From Dehalococcoidia bacterium (GTDB lineage: Bacteria; Chloroflexota; Dehalococcoidia; Tepidiformales; Tepidiformaceae): a stretch of DNA of 64,000 nucleotides. The translations under genes were made by a program, and so were the position numbers. The first letter of the stretch is position 1; every line of letters begins with the position of its first letter. Shown here piece by piece: positions 1 through 8,864 of this stretch. Under the pieces are notes generated by a model. The model saw only the letters and a list, made by a program, of their open reading frames with translations, was not told the DNA's origin and searched no databases. The DNA lies in contig JADLBC010000008.1 of NCBI GenBank assembly GCA_020847985.1, positions 248,001 through 312,000 of the forward strand. The letters run 5' to 3'.

Positions 1-510
1 CTCACCGGCCCCGCGCGAGACCGCTTCCTTCGCCCACTCCACCGCATCCATGCCCGTCGGGTTGCGGCCACCGTGCGTGTAGACCTCCCACGTGCCCGGC
101 TCGTCCGGTACCCGCCGCGCGTCAATCGCGACCACAATCGCCTGGCTCCCAAAGCGGTACGCCCCGTCACTGATGAGTTCCGGCGTCTGGATGGCGGACG
201 TGTTGATGCTCACCTTCTCCGCCCCGAGTTCGAGCATGATCTTCATGTCCGTCACGCTCCGGATGCCGCCCCCGACGGTGAACGGGATGAACACCTGGTC
301 CGCCGTCGCCGCCACCATGTCGTATACCGTCGCCCGGTCGTCGCTCGAAGCCGTGATGTCGAGGAACACCAACTCGTCCGCGCCCTCGCGCTCGTAGATC
401 TTCGCCAGTTCCACGGGGTCGCCCGCATCGCGAAGCTCCACGAACGAAACGCCCTTCACCACGCGCCCGTTGTTCACATCGAAGCAGGGGATGATCCGGC
501 GCATCAGCAT
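1..510 (-). CDS. hisF: Imidazole glycerol phosphate synthase, cyclase subunit HisF (partial, C-terminus beyond left edge)
   Basis: This is the cyclase half of IGP synthase. It uses ammonia from HisH to turn PRFAR into imidazole glycerol phosphate and AICAR in histidine synthesis. The visible 170 residues are the first part of the (βα)8 barrel. They carry the N-terminal RIIPCFDV signature (Asp11), the FTVGGGIRS phosphate loop near 77-85 and Asp130 in VAIDAR, matching the two catalytic aspartates of the family. The ATG at 510 fits the family N-terminus; a second ATG lies two codons downstream. It follows hisA by 42 bases and is the third gene of a hisH-hisA-hisF run. The remaining third of the protein lies outside the window. 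Confidence 0.97.
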   Translation of the reverse strand, partial: MLMRRIIPCFDVNNGRVVKGVSFVELRDAGDPVELAKIYEREGADELVFLDITASSDDRATVYDMVAATADQVFIPFTVGGGIRSVTDMKIMLELGAEKVSINTSAIQTPELISDGAYRFGSQAIVVAIDARRVPDEPGTWEVYTHGGRNPTGMDAVEWAKEAVSRGAGE

Positions 511-552
511 GGCTCGATTGTGGGCGAGCGCCGGGAAAGTGTCGATGCGCCG

Positions 553-1278
553 TCAGGCCGCCGCGAACGCCTCGATCGCCGCCCGCAGGTCGATCGCGCC
601 CTCGTACAGCGCCCGCCCGATGATCGCGCCTTCGCAGCCCGCGTCCGCGATCGCCCGCAGATGCTCGATCGCCGTCACCCCGCCCGATGCCACCACCGGC
701 ACGGGCACGAGTGCCGCCAGCGCGCGCAACGCCTCCACGTTCGGGCCCCGCATTGCGCCATCGTGCGAAATGTCCGTGAACATCAGCCGCGGCACCCCCA
801 GCGATACCATCCGCAGCGCCATCTCCTCGGTCTTCACGCCGCCGCCCGCCGTCCAGCCATCGGTCATTACTTCGCCGTTCCGGGCATCGAGCGAGACCAC
901 GATCCGCCCCGGGAAGGCCGCGCAGGCCCTTCGCACCAGCTCCGGTTCGCGCACCGCGATGCTCCCGAGTTGCACGCGCCCGGCGCCATAAGCGAACGCC
1001 GCTTCGATGTCCGCCATGGTCCGCAGCCCGCCCGAAACCTCCACGGGGATCCGCAGCGCCTCGCAGATCGCGGCCATCACGCGGTCATTCCTCGGCGCGC
1101 CGGCCTTCGCGCCATCCAGGTCCACCACGTGCAGGATCGCGCCCCCGGCCGCTTCCCACCGCCGCGCGACCTCGACGGGGTCGCCCTCGTACCGGGTTTC
1201 CTTCGCGTAGTCGCCCTGGAACAGCCGCACGCAGTGCCCGTCACGCAGGTCGATCGACGGGATCACCTGGAACGTCAC
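553..1278 (-). CDS. hisA: Phosphoribosylformimino-AICAR-phosphate isomerase HisA
   Basis: HisA opens the ribose ring of ProFAR to give PRFAR, the substrate of HisF. The 241-residue product is a typical (βα)8 barrel, with QVIPSIDLRDG at the N-terminus (Asp10), SLDAR near 129-133 (Asp131), TDISHDG near 168-174 and the paired phosphate-binding loops VSGG and ASGG. I chose the GTG at 1278, not an upstream in-frame codon at 1329. It gives the family N-terminus, and its first bases overlap the hisH stop codon as GTGA, a layout typical of translational coupling. The extra 17 residues of the longer form are low-complexity and lie inside hisH. Confidence 0.95.
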   Translation of the reverse strand: MTFQVIPSIDLRDGHCVRLFQGDYAKETRYEGDPVEVARRWEAAGGAILHVVDLDGAKAGAPRNDRVMAAICEALRIPVEVSGGLRTMADIEAAFAYGAGRVQLGSIAVREPELVRRACAAFPGRIVVSLDARNGEVMTDGWTAGGGVKTEEMALRMVSLGVPRLMFTDISHDGAMRGPNVEALRALAALVPVPVVASGGVTAIEHLRAIADAGCEGAIIGRALYEGAIDLRAAIEAFAAA

Positions 1279-1934
1279 GAACCCGTACCCGCCCCGGCGA
1301 ACGACACGAACGCCGCGCTCCGCGCCCACTGCAGGAAGTTCGAATACAGCTTCAGTCCCACTTCGCCGCTCTTCTCCGGGTGGAACTGCGTGGCCACCAC
1401 ATTGTCCCGGCCCACCGCGCTCGGGAACGTCACCCCGTACTCGGTCATCCCCAGCGCCAGCGAGGCATCGTCCACCGTCGGGTGGTAGCTGTGCACGAAG
1501 TAGAACGCGCTCCCCGTCGGGATCCCTTCGGCGATGGCGTGCTCACGCGTCCACTCGACCGTGTTCCAGCCCATGTGCGGCACTTTGCGCCCCTCGGACG
1601 AGAATCGCAGGATGCGGCCCGGCAGGACGCCCAGGCAGTCCGTGCCGCCGTTCTCCTCCGACCAGTCGAGCAGCGCCTGCAGCCCCATGCACACCCCCAG
1701 GAACGGCCGTCCCGCCGCGATGTACTCCAGCACCGGCCCGATGACGCGCCGTGACCGCAGGTTCTCCATCGTGTCCGCCGCCGCGCCCACCCCGGGCAGG
1801 ATGAGCGCCTCGGCACGGTCGATGTCGTCCGGGTCGGCGGAAACCACGGGTGCGCCATCGACGTGCGCCACCGCGCGCGCAACGCTGCGAATGTTCCCGG
1901 CCCCGTAGTCGACGATGACGACGCTCTTGCTCAT
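1275..1934 (-). CDS. hisH: Imidazole glycerol phosphate synthase, glutaminase subunit HisH
   Basis: This class I glutamine amidotransferase supplies ammonia to HisF. It has 219 residues, with the oxyanion/nucleophile segment FLGVCMG (Cys82) and the FHPEKSG segment carrying His185 and Glu187, so the catalytic triad is complete. The N-terminal VDYGAGN motif is the HisH signature. The ATG at 1934 has no clear Shine-Dalgarno. A TGATACACT extended -10 box ends 9 bases before it, so the operon probably starts here with a very short leader. It overlaps hisA by four bases. Confidence 0.96.
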   Translation of the reverse strand: MSKSVVIVDYGAGNIRSVARAVAHVDGAPVVSADPDDIDRAEALILPGVGAAADTMENLRSRRVIGPVLEYIAAGRPFLGVCMGLQALLDWSEENGGTDCLGVLPGRILRFSSEGRKVPHMGWNTVEWTREHAIAEGIPTGSAFYFVHSYHPTVDDASLALGMTEYGVTFPSAVGRDNVVATQFHPEKSGEVGLKLYSNFLQWARSAAFVSFAGAGTGS

Positions 1935-1943
1935 GCTCGACCG

Positions 1944-1952
1944 AGTGTATCA
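1944..1952 (-). promoter_or_regulatory. Extended -10 box of the hisH-hisA-hisF operon
   Basis: On the minus strand the sequence reads TGATACACT, a TGn-extended -10 element. It ends 9 bases before the hisH ATG, which predicts a leader of only about two bases. No -35 match was found. It belongs to the TAnnnT series described in the findings. Confidence 0.5.
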
Positions 1953-2027
1953 CGCACCTCCTCCCGCCCTTCCTCCATTGCGAGGCATCCCGCCCCCGGT
2001 TGACGCAGATGTATCTCGCCCGTCTGG

Positions 2028-2033
2028 TACCCT
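2028..2033 (+). promoter_or_regulatory. -10 box (TACCCT) for a leaderless methyltransferase mRNA
   Basis: TACCCT is followed by exactly six bases and then the ATG at 2040. No Shine-Dalgarno precedes the ATG. With a usual six to seven base distance from -10 to the transcription start, transcription would begin at the start codon itself. Confidence 0.45.
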
Positions 2034-2039
2034 GCCCGA

Positions 2040-2933
2040 ATGACCACCCGCTTCCGCAACGCCCGGCCCTGCGGGCTCTGCCAGAACGACCTCTTCGAAT
2101 CCGTCGGCGACCGCAAGCTCACCCACCTCTGCCGCTGCGCCACCTGCGGCCTCGTCAGCGTCCGCCACTTCCCCGATCCCGAGGAGCTTCGCAAGGTCTA
2201 CAGCGAGGACTACTTCAAGAGCCACGATTCCGCCCTCATGGGCTACGACGACTACGCCCGCGACCGCTACTGCATCATGAAAACCGCCGGCCGCCGCCTC
2301 GACACCATCGAGCGCTACACCCCCGCGCGCGGCCGCCTGCTGGATGTCGGCTGTGCGCTCGGCTTCTTCCTCGAAGAGGCGCGCAGCCGCGGCTGGGAAG
2401 TCGATGGCGTCGACATCTCCGCCCATGCCGTCGAATACGCGAACCAACAACTCGGCATCCCTGCCCGCTGCGGCATGCTCCGCGAAGCCGGCTACGAGGC
2501 CGATACCTTCGACGTCCTCACCCTCTGGGATGTCATCGAGCACGTCACCGATCCCGTCGCCGAACTCACCTACTGCCGCGACCTTCTCAAGAAGCGCGGC
2601 CTCCTCGTCCTCAGCACGCCCGATGTCGCCAGCCTGGTCGCGAAAATGACGGGCGCCCGCTGGATGGGCTTCAAGCTCGCCGAGGAGCACCTCTACTACT
2701 TCTCCAAGCGCACCATCAGCCTCGCGCTCGAAAAGGCCGGGTTCGAAGTCCTCGAAATGACCTCCATCGGCAAGGATGTCGCGCTCGATTTCTTCGCCCG
2801 CCGCCTGAGCATCTATGCCGGGCCCGCCGCGAAACTCCTCGGCAAGGGCATCGACGTCGCCGGGCTCGACCGTGCCGCCGTCTACGTGAACCCGCGTGAC
2901 ATCCTCTGCGCCGTCGCCCGCCGCCTCGATTGA
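2040..2933 (+). CDS. Class I SAM-dependent methyltransferase with N-terminal zinc ribbon
   Basis: The 297-residue protein has a short N-terminal Cys cluster (Cys11, Cys14, Cys33, Cys36; two CxxC pairs) followed by a Methyltransf_23-type Rossmann domain. The SAM-binding motif I is LLDVGCALGFF at 100-110, with an acidic VDGVDIS segment after it and LTLWDVIEHV as motif IV. This architecture is common in methyltransferases acting on sugars or lipid-linked intermediates, but the substrate cannot be read from the sequence. It stands alone between the divergent his operon and radA. The start is supported by the -10 box six bases upstream. Confidence 0.85.
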   Translation: MTTRFRNARPCGLCQNDLFESVGDRKLTHLCRCATCGLVSVRHFPDPEELRKVYSEDYFKSHDSALMGYDDYARDRYCIMKTAGRRLDTIERYTPARGRLLDVGCALGFFLEEARSRGWEVDGVDISAHAVEYANQQLGIPARCGMLREAGYEADTFDVLTLWDVIEHVTDPVAELTYCRDLLKKRGLLVLSTPDVASLVAKMTGARWMGFKLAEEHLYYFSKRTISLALEKAGFEVLEMTSIGKDVALDFFARRLSIYAGPAAKLLGKGIDVAGLDRAAVYVNPRDILCAVARRLD

Positions 2934-2977
2934 GAACGGCTGACGCCCGCCCATCCGCGACAGCGGCTGCCCGGGCG

Positions 2978-2983
2978 TAGACT
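2978..2983 (+). promoter_or_regulatory. -10 box (TAGACT) before radA
   Basis: TAGACT ends 7 bases before the radA ATG. There is no Shine-Dalgarno in the gap, so radA is probably transcribed as a leaderless mRNA in addition to any read-through from the methyltransferase gene. Confidence 0.45.
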
Positions 2984-2990
2984 GGCCCGC

Positions 2991-4382
2991 ATGCCGAAGC
3001 GCCCCGGGGACCGCTGCCGCGAATGCGGCTGGGAGAGCGCCGCCTTTGCCGGCCGCTGCGTCCAGTGCCAGGCGTGGAACAGCATGGAGCAGGCCTCCGG
3101 CTCCGCCGCGGCCACCGCCTCGCCTGCGGCGCGCCGCCGCGCCGAAGCCGCCCCCGCCCGAACCCTCTCCCTCCCCGACGTCCCCGACGATTCCGCCGAG
3201 CGCATGACGACCGAGATCCCGGAGCTCGACCGCGTTCTCGGCGGCGGGTTGGTGCCTGGTTCGCTCGTCCTCCTTGGCGGCGACCCCGGCATCGGCAAGT
3301 CCACGCTCGTGCTCCAGGGCGCGGCACGCATCGCCCTTCGCGGCCAGGGCGTCGCCTACGTCTGCGGCGAAGAATCCCCCCGCCAGGTACGGTTGCGCGC
3401 CGCCCGCCTCGGGCTCGAAAGCGCCCCAGTCACGCTCATCCCCGAAGGCTCGCTCGATGCCGCCCTCGCCGCCGCCGAAGCCGCCGGGGTTGCCGTCGTC
3501 GTCGTCGATTCCATCCAGGCCGTCTCCGTCGAAGGCCTTGACACGCGCTCGGGTGGTCCTGCCCAGCTTGCCGAAGCCGGCGCCCGGCTGGTCTCTTTCG
3601 CCAAGGGCACAGGCATCGCCACCATCGTCACCGGCCACGTCACCACGGGCGGCGATATCGCCGGCCCACGGCTCCTCGAACACCTCGTCGATGCCGTCCT
3701 CTACTTCGAAGGCGCCGATAACGGCGCCCTCCGCGTCCTGCGCGCCGTCAAGAACCGCTTCGGCGCCACCGATGAAGTCGGCGTCTTCGAAATGACCGGC
3801 ACCGGCCTTCGCAGCGTCGAGAACCCCAGCATCGCCTTCCTCGAAACGCACGACGATGGCGCCTCCGGGTGCGCCGTCACCGCTGTCATGGAGGGCTCCC
3901 GGCCGCTCGCCGTCGAAGTCCAGGCGCTCGCCGTTCCGAGCTTCCTCGCCAACCCGCGCCGCATCGCGTCGGGCCTCGAAGTGTCGCGCCTGCACCTGCT
4001 GCTGGCCGTCCTCGCGCGTCGCGGTGGGCTCCAGGCCGGCAACCTCGATATCGTCGCCTCCGTCTCCGGCGGAATGCGACTCCGCGACCCCGGCGCCGAC
4101 CTCGCCGTGCTCGCCGCCCTCGATTCCGCCGTCAAGGACCGCCCCCTGGAGCGCGGCACCGCCTACCTCGGCGAAGTCGCGCTCTCCGGCGCCGTTCGCC
4201 CCGTGACCAACCCCGCACGGAGGCTGGCCGAACTTGCCCGCCTCGGCTTCCAGCGCTGCGTCGTCGCGAACGGCACCCAGCCGGTCGATGGCATCGAACT
4301 CATCCCCGTCGCCAACGTGCGTGATGCCCTGACCACCGTCGCCCGCCGCCGCCCCGCAGCAGATCCGGCGACCGAAACCTGA
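2991..4382 (+). CDS. radA: DNA repair protein RadA/Sms
   Basis: RadA is a RecA-like branch-migration helicase acting in recombinational repair. The 463 residues show the full family layout: an N-terminal C4 zinc finger (Cys9, Cys12, Cys23, Cys26), a Walker A loop GDPGIGKST at 97-105, a Walker B segment VVVVDSIQ near 169-176, the diagnostic KNRFG motif at 254-258, and a C-terminal Lon-like domain (SGAVRPV...). Length and order match typical bacterial RadA. It ends 12 bases before the convergent rodA stop. Confidence 0.97.
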   Translation: MPKRPGDRCRECGWESAAFAGRCVQCQAWNSMEQASGSAAATASPAARRRAEAAPARTLSLPDVPDDSAERMTTEIPELDRVLGGGLVPGSLVLLGGDPGIGKSTLVLQGAARIALRGQGVAYVCGEESPRQVRLRAARLGLESAPVTLIPEGSLDAALAAAEAAGVAVVVVDSIQAVSVEGLDTRSGGPAQLAEAGARLVSFAKGTGIATIVTGHVTTGGDIAGPRLLEHLVDAVLYFEGADNGALRVLRAVKNRFGATDEVGVFEMTGTGLRSVENPSIAFLETHDDGASGCAVTAVMEGSRPLAVEVQALAVPSFLANPRRIASGLEVSRLHLLLAVLARRGGLQAGNLDIVASVSGGMRLRDPGADLAVLAALDSAVKDRPLERGTAYLGEVALSGAVRPVTNPARRLAELARLGFQRCVVANGTQPVDGIELIPVANVRDALTTVARRRPAADPATET

Positions 4383-4394
4383 CTGCCCGCCGGC

Positions 4395-5543
4395 TCAGGT
4401 CTGCCGGTACGCGCGGTGCCGCATGATGATGCTCTGCAGCACGCCCAGCGAAACGAAAATGCTCACCAGCGACGACCCGCCCTGGCTCACCAGCGGCAAT
4501 GGGATGCCCGTCACCGGGAACAGGCTCAGGTTCACCGCGATGTTGATGAACGCCTGCATCAATATCAGGATCACGATCCCGACCGCCACCAGCTGCCCCG
4601 AGATGTCGCCCGCGATCTGCGCCGCCCGTATCCCCCGCATCAGCAGCACGATGAAGAGCCCGAACAGCACCATCGACCCCACGAACCCCAGCTCCTCGGC
4701 CTGCAGGCTGAAGATGAAGTCCTTCGTGGCCACACGCAGGTACCCCAGCTGTGTCTGCTCCCCGTTCGTGAGCCCCTTCCCCGTCAGCTGTCCCGAGCCC
4801 ACGGCGATTTGCGCCTGGATCACGTTGTACCCCGCGTCCAGAGGGTCCTCTTCCGGGTCCACCAGCACCGAGATGCGCTCGATCTGGTAGTCCGCCACCG
4901 CGAACGTCCACACGAACGGCAATACCGCCAGCCCCACGGCCGCGAGGATGAACAGGTGCCGCCGCGATACACCGGCCACCAGCACCACGCCCAGCCAGAT
5001 CGCCATGAAGACGATGCTTGTCCCCAGGTCCGGCTGGATGAACACCAGCCCCACGCACGGCGCCACGATCGCCAACGACATCAGCAATGTGCGCAGGTCC
5101 TTCGCATCGCCGCCGTGTTCGCTGAAGAAGTTCGCCAGCAGCAAAATCGTCGCCAGCTTCGCGAACTCCGAAGGCTGAATCTGGATCGGCCCGAGGTTGA
5201 ACCAGCGCGTCGATCCGTACGCCGAATGACCCATCAGCAGGATCGCCACCAGCGACAGGATCGAGATGCCCCAGAGCACCACCGAATAGTGCGTGAGGTA
5301 GTGGTAATCCAGCTTCGAAACCGCCAGCATCATCGCGATCCCGAAGATCGCGAAGATCGCCTGCTTCGTTACCGGGTTCGAAAAGCTCGCCGGCGGGCCC
5401 TCATACGTCCGGTACGTCCCGCTGTAGATGAGCAGCAACCCGAAGACGACAAGCCCCACCGCGCACAGCACGAGCACGTAATCGAAGCGGTCCCATCCGC
5501 GAAACACGCCGCCTTGCCGTCCCGGCCCGAACGTCGTCGCCAT
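4395..5543 (-). CDS. rodA: Rod-shape peptidoglycan polymerase RodA (SEDS family)
   Basis: RodA is the SEDS glycosyltransferase that polymerises lipid II during cell elongation, working with PBP2. The 382-residue product is almost entirely hydrophobic, with about ten predicted membrane spans, and carries conserved SEDS stretches such as GSTRWF, QIQPSEFAKL and the C-terminal GIPLPLVSQGGSS. The ATG at 5543 shares one base with the mrdA stop (TGATG), giving tight coupling to the PBP2 gene. A longer upstream reading frame exists but only adds mrdA antisense-like residues. It is the last gene of the mreBCD-mrdA-rodA operon. Confidence 0.95.
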   Translation of the reverse strand: MATTFGPGRQGGVFRGWDRFDYVLVLCAVGLVVFGLLLIYSGTYRTYEGPPASFSNPVTKQAIFAIFGIAMMLAVSKLDYHYLTHYSVVLWGISILSLVAILLMGHSAYGSTRWFNLGPIQIQPSEFAKLATILLLANFFSEHGGDAKDLRTLLMSLAIVAPCVGLVFIQPDLGTSIVFMAIWLGVVLVAGVSRRHLFILAAVGLAVLPFVWTFAVADYQIERISVLVDPEEDPLDAGYNVIQAQIAVGSGQLTGKGLTNGEQTQLGYLRVATKDFIFSLQAEELGFVGSMVLFGLFIVLLMRGIRAAQIAGDISGQLVAVGIVILILMQAFINIAVNLSLFPVTGIPLPLVSQGGSSLVSIFVSLGVLQSIIMRHRAYRQT

Positions 5544-7492
5544 CACTTCCCCAGGTTCTGGTTCATCCAGCTGAAGATGTTCGCCGCGGCCGGCGCCGCC
5601 TTGTCGCCGCCCACGCCGTAATCGAAGTACACCGTCACGACGTACTCCGGGTCGTTGTACGGGTAGTAGCCCGTGAACCACGCATGCTGGTCGTACGAAC
5701 CCTCCGGCCGCTGCGTGCCGAACTCCGCCGTGCCCGTCTTCCCCGCGATGTCCATCCCCGAGACCTGTGCCTTCAGCCCCGCGCCCGCCAGCACTGACTC
5801 ATGCATCCCACGGCGCACCGCCGCGAGATTCGCCTCGTCCACCGGCACGCTCTTCCACTCCGGCTTGATCGTCTTGATGACCTTCCCGTCCGCGTCGAGG
5901 ATGTCCTTCGCGACGTGCGGCGTGAACAACTTCCCCGTCGCCACCGCCGCCGTCATCCGCGCGATCTGGATGGGCGTCGCCAGCACGTCCTGCTGCCCGA
6001 TCGCCGTGAAGCACGTATCCGCGTAGTACCAGTCCCGGTCGTTGTCCGTGTAATCGGGGCCGGCGTAATTGCGCGCCTTCCACGCCGGGTCCGGCACCCG
6101 TCCGATGTCCTCGCCCGGGATGTCGATGCCCGTCGCCTGCCCCATCCCGAACCCTCGCTGGTAGTACGCGAAGATGCTCGCCGACGAATCCACATCCTTG
6201 CCCAGCGCCTTGTGCGGCTGCAGGCTCCCGTTCGGAATGCCGCACACCGCCATGAACATGTAGATGTTCGACGACCACGCGATCGCCTGCGTCAGGTCGA
6301 TCCCCGACCCGTGCGCCCGCCAGTCGATCAGGTTGTAGATCACCCCGTTCTCGCCCTTGATCTCCAGGATCCGGCTCGGGATATCCCGGCTCGTGGCCGG
6401 CGTGATGTTCCCCTCCTGCAGCGCCGCCGCCGCCGTGATCAGCTTGTACGTCGAACCCGGCAACGCCTGCGAGAGCGCCTTGTTTGTCAGCGGACGCGTC
6501 TTGTTGTCCGTTGCCAGCGCTTCGTATTCGGCCCCGCGCTGCGTCACCTGCGCGAAGATGTTGTTGTCATACGCCGGCACCGAAACGAGCGCGAGGACCT
6601 CGCCCGTCTTCGCGCTCATCACCACCGCCGCCGCCGTCGTCGCGTTCTTCTGGTTCATCGTCAGCGGGTTCGGCAGCGATGCCTCCAGCATCTCCGCGAT
6701 GTACGTCTGCAACTCCATGTCGATCGCCAGCCGGAGATTGCTGCCTGGCACGGCGTCCCGGCTCTTCAGCGCCTTCAGCAAGTGCCCCTGCGCATCCTGC
6801 TCGGCCGCCGTGGCGCCCTTTTCCCCCCGCAGCACGTCCTGGTACGTCAGCTCCACACCCGCCTTGCCCACGGGCTCATTGAGCGAATAGCCCTCCGTCC
6901 GCAGTTCGCGGTACTCCTCCGGCGTTTGCTTGCCGATGTACCCGAGGATGTGGCTGAAGGCGTCCCCCCCGACGTACTCGCGGCCCGGCTGGATCGTCAG
7001 CGCCACGCCCGTCATGTCCGCCGTTAGCTCTTCCAGCGCCAGCGCCTGTTCCTTCGTCAGCCCTTCCTTGATGGGGAATTCGATGTCCCCCTTGCCGTCC
7101 GCTTCCTTCTCTTTCACCCGCGACTGGATCTCCAGCGCCGGCACCCCCAATAGCTGCTCCAGCCGCAGATAGAGCGCGTAGCGCGCGTTCGCATCCTCGG
7201 GCAGGAAGGCCGGCGTGATCGTCGCCGTGTAGATCCCCACGTTCTTCACAAGCGGCGTGCCGTTGCGGTCGAGGATCAGCCCCCGCGGCGGCAGGATCTC
7301 CTTGCGCGTCAGGTGGTTCTCCCGCGAACGCCGCGCATAGTCCCCGCCCTGGATGATCTGCATGTTGAACAGCTGGGCCGCGAGCACCCCGAACATCAGG
7401 ATCACCGCGATCCGCAGCGCCGCCAGGTTCCCGTGCGGCCGGTTGCGGCTTCGCCCCGATGGCGACTGGAATCCCTCCCCCAGCACGCTCAC
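5543..7492 (-). CDS. mrdA: Penicillin-binding protein 2 (elongation transpeptidase)
   Basis: PBP2 cross-links peptidoglycan in the elongasome. The 649 residues contain a single N-terminal membrane anchor (about 26-44), a pedestal/dimerisation domain with the conserved PPRGLILDRNG motif near 68-78, and a transpeptidase domain. The active-site motifs are STYK (Ser347-Lys350), SSN (407-409) and KTGT (585-588), all intact. The 5' end overlaps mreD by ATGA and the 3' end overlaps rodA by one base. Confidence 0.96.
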   Translation of the reverse strand: MSVLGEGFQSPSGRSRNRPHGNLAALRIAVILMFGVLAAQLFNMQIIQGGDYARRSRENHLTRKEILPPRGLILDRNGTPLVKNVGIYTATITPAFLPEDANARYALYLRLEQLLGVPALEIQSRVKEKEADGKGDIEFPIKEGLTKEQALALEELTADMTGVALTIQPGREYVGGDAFSHILGYIGKQTPEEYRELRTEGYSLNEPVGKAGVELTYQDVLRGEKGATAAEQDAQGHLLKALKSRDAVPGSNLRLAIDMELQTYIAEMLEASLPNPLTMNQKNATTAAAVVMSAKTGEVLALVSVPAYDNNIFAQVTQRGAEYEALATDNKTRPLTNKALSQALPGSTYKLITAAAALQEGNITPATSRDIPSRILEIKGENGVIYNLIDWRAHGSGIDLTQAIAWSSNIYMFMAVCGIPNGSLQPHKALGKDVDSSASIFAYYQRGFGMGQATGIDIPGEDIGRVPDPAWKARNYAGPDYTDNDRDWYYADTCFTAIGQQDVLATPIQIARMTAAVATGKLFTPHVAKDILDADGKVIKTIKPEWKSVPVDEANLAAVRRGMHESVLAGAGLKAQVSGMDIAGKTGTAEFGTQRPEGSYDQHAWFTGYYPYNDPEYVVTVYFDYGVGGDKAAPAAANIFSWMNQNLGK

Positions 7493-8010
7493 GACCAGCC
7501 ATACCTCGACCGTGGAATCTCAAGCGCCCGCGGTTCGACCCCGAGTGCCCGCAGAGGAAGGTACGCCATCGTCACCATCAAAAGGTCAAGCATCAGGCCG
7601 GGCACGAGGATCCCCGCGACCAGGATCCCCGGCTGTGGAGCCGCACCGTCCGCCATCGCTCCCAGTGCCAGTGCCAATCGCGCCCACGCCCCCGTTGCCA
7701 CCGCCGCGACCAACGTCTGCGCGAAGCGGTTGAGCGGCACGCGTCCGTCTTCCAGGTAATAGGCCAGCGGCAGCAGCGGCAGGTACGCCAACAGCGCGAG
7801 CGCCGGCGACCGGTTCGATGCGAACGCGAACGTCAGCGCCACCACGGGGACCGCGACCATCGCTTCGCGCGGGCCACCGAACACCACCACCAGTACGAGC
7901 GCGACCAGGCAGAGGTCCGGCACGGCCGCCGACAGCGGAAACAGCGGCGCCACGGCTGTCTGCCCCAGCGCCGCGAGGAGCAGCGCCGCGCCTACCAGCA
8001 GCGCTTTCAA
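7489..8010 (-). CDS. mreD: Rod shape-determining membrane protein MreD
   Basis: The 173-residue protein is very hydrophobic with about five membrane spans. Sequence conservation in MreD is weak, so the assignment rests on size, hydropathy and position: it overlaps mreC upstream by four bases (ATGA) and mrdA downstream by four bases. MreD links MreC to the RodA-PBP2 polymerase in the elongasome. The N-terminal KALLVGAALLLAALGQ segment is the first span. Confidence 0.85.
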   Translation of the reverse strand: MKALLVGAALLLAALGQTAVAPLFPLSAAVPDLCLVALVLVVVFGGPREAMVAVPVVALTFAFASNRSPALALLAYLPLLPLAYYLEDGRVPLNRFAQTLVAAVATGAWARLALALGAMADGAAPQPGILVAGILVPGLMLDLLMVTMAYLPLRALGVEPRALEIPRSRYGWS

Positions 8011-8837
8011 TCCCCCGCCTCCAGCAGGTTCTGAGGGATGAAGCTCGTCTGCACGAGTACCGTGCTCGCCGTCGAAAGCCGCACGAACGGCTCCAGCGTC
8101 ACCTTCCGGAAGAGGTCCTGCTGCGTGCCGCCGACATCCGTCACCTTGCCGATCGGCAAACCCGCGGGATACCGCCCCGTCAGCGCCGAGGTGACGATGA
8201 TGTCCCCGACCTTGATGTCCGCCTGCGCGAGGTCGAACGTGAGCGTACGGTTCGCCGCGCCCTTCACGATCCCGTCCGCCTGCGACGACTGCACCTGCGC
8301 CGCCACTTTGCTCTTGCTGTCCGTAATCAGTCGCACGAACGAGCGGCTCGCGAACACCTCCGTCACCGTGCCCATGAGCGACCCCTGCGACGAAAGCACC
8401 ACCATGCCCACCCGCACGCCGCTATTCGAACCCCGGTCGATGCTGATCACGTCCGTGAACGCCGATGAGTCGCGATGCACCACGTTCGCCGCCAGGTACC
8501 GCTCGTTCGCCGCCCCTTGCGAAATCTTTAGCGCCTCTTCCAGCTGCTTCACCCGCTCCGCGTCCGTCTGCAGCGAAATCGATTGCGTCCGCAGCTCCTC
8601 GTTCTCGAGCCGCAGGCGGCGGTTCTCCTCGCGCAGGTCGCTGATCGCCCCTGCATCGGAAAGGAATCCCGCCATCGGCCGGAAGATCGACGTGAGCAGC
8701 TCCTCCGCCGGCCGCGTGACCACGAGAAACGCGCCCTGCACCGGGTGGAGCACCCCCACCTGGCCCGCGGCGGTCAGGAACACGGCGAAGCCAAGCATGG
8801 CCCCGACCCACCACGTGTAGCGCGAGAAAATCAGCAT
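8007..8837 (-). CDS. mreC: Cell-shape protein MreC
   Basis: MreC is a bitopic scaffold of the elongasome that activates PBP2 from the periplasmic side. The 276 residues show an N-terminal membrane span (about 8-28), a coiled-coil stretch (about 60-95, rich in Leu, Glu and Arg) and then the β-rich MreC domain with the VISIDRGSNSGVRVGM motif and a V(x)DVGGTQQDLF segment towards the C-terminus. It lies 27 bases after mreB and overlaps mreD by four bases. Confidence 0.95.
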   Translation of the reverse strand: MLIFSRYTWWVGAMLGFAVFLTAAGQVGVLHPVQGAFLVVTRPAEELLTSIFRPMAGFLSDAGAISDLREENRRLRLENEELRTQSISLQTDAERVKQLEEALKISQGAANERYLAANVVHRDSSAFTDVISIDRGSNSGVRVGMVVLSSQGSLMGTVTEVFASRSFVRLITDSKSKVAAQVQSSQADGIVKGAANRTLTFDLAQADIKVGDIIVTSALTGRYPAGLPIGKVTDVGGTQQDLFRKVTLEPFVRLSTASTVLVQTSFIPQNLLEAGD

Positions 8838-8864
8838 AAGCAGTACCCGGGCGCCGTTTCGATG

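Noticed and set aside
2000-2033. TTGACG as the -35 of the methyltransferase promoter
   Set aside because: The spacer to TACCCT would be 22 bases, outside the usual 16-18 range.
4416-5621. A 401-codon plus-strand frame under rodA
   Set aside because: The product is Arg/His/Gln-rich with no hydrophobic pattern, while the opposite strand encodes a clear SEDS membrane protein.
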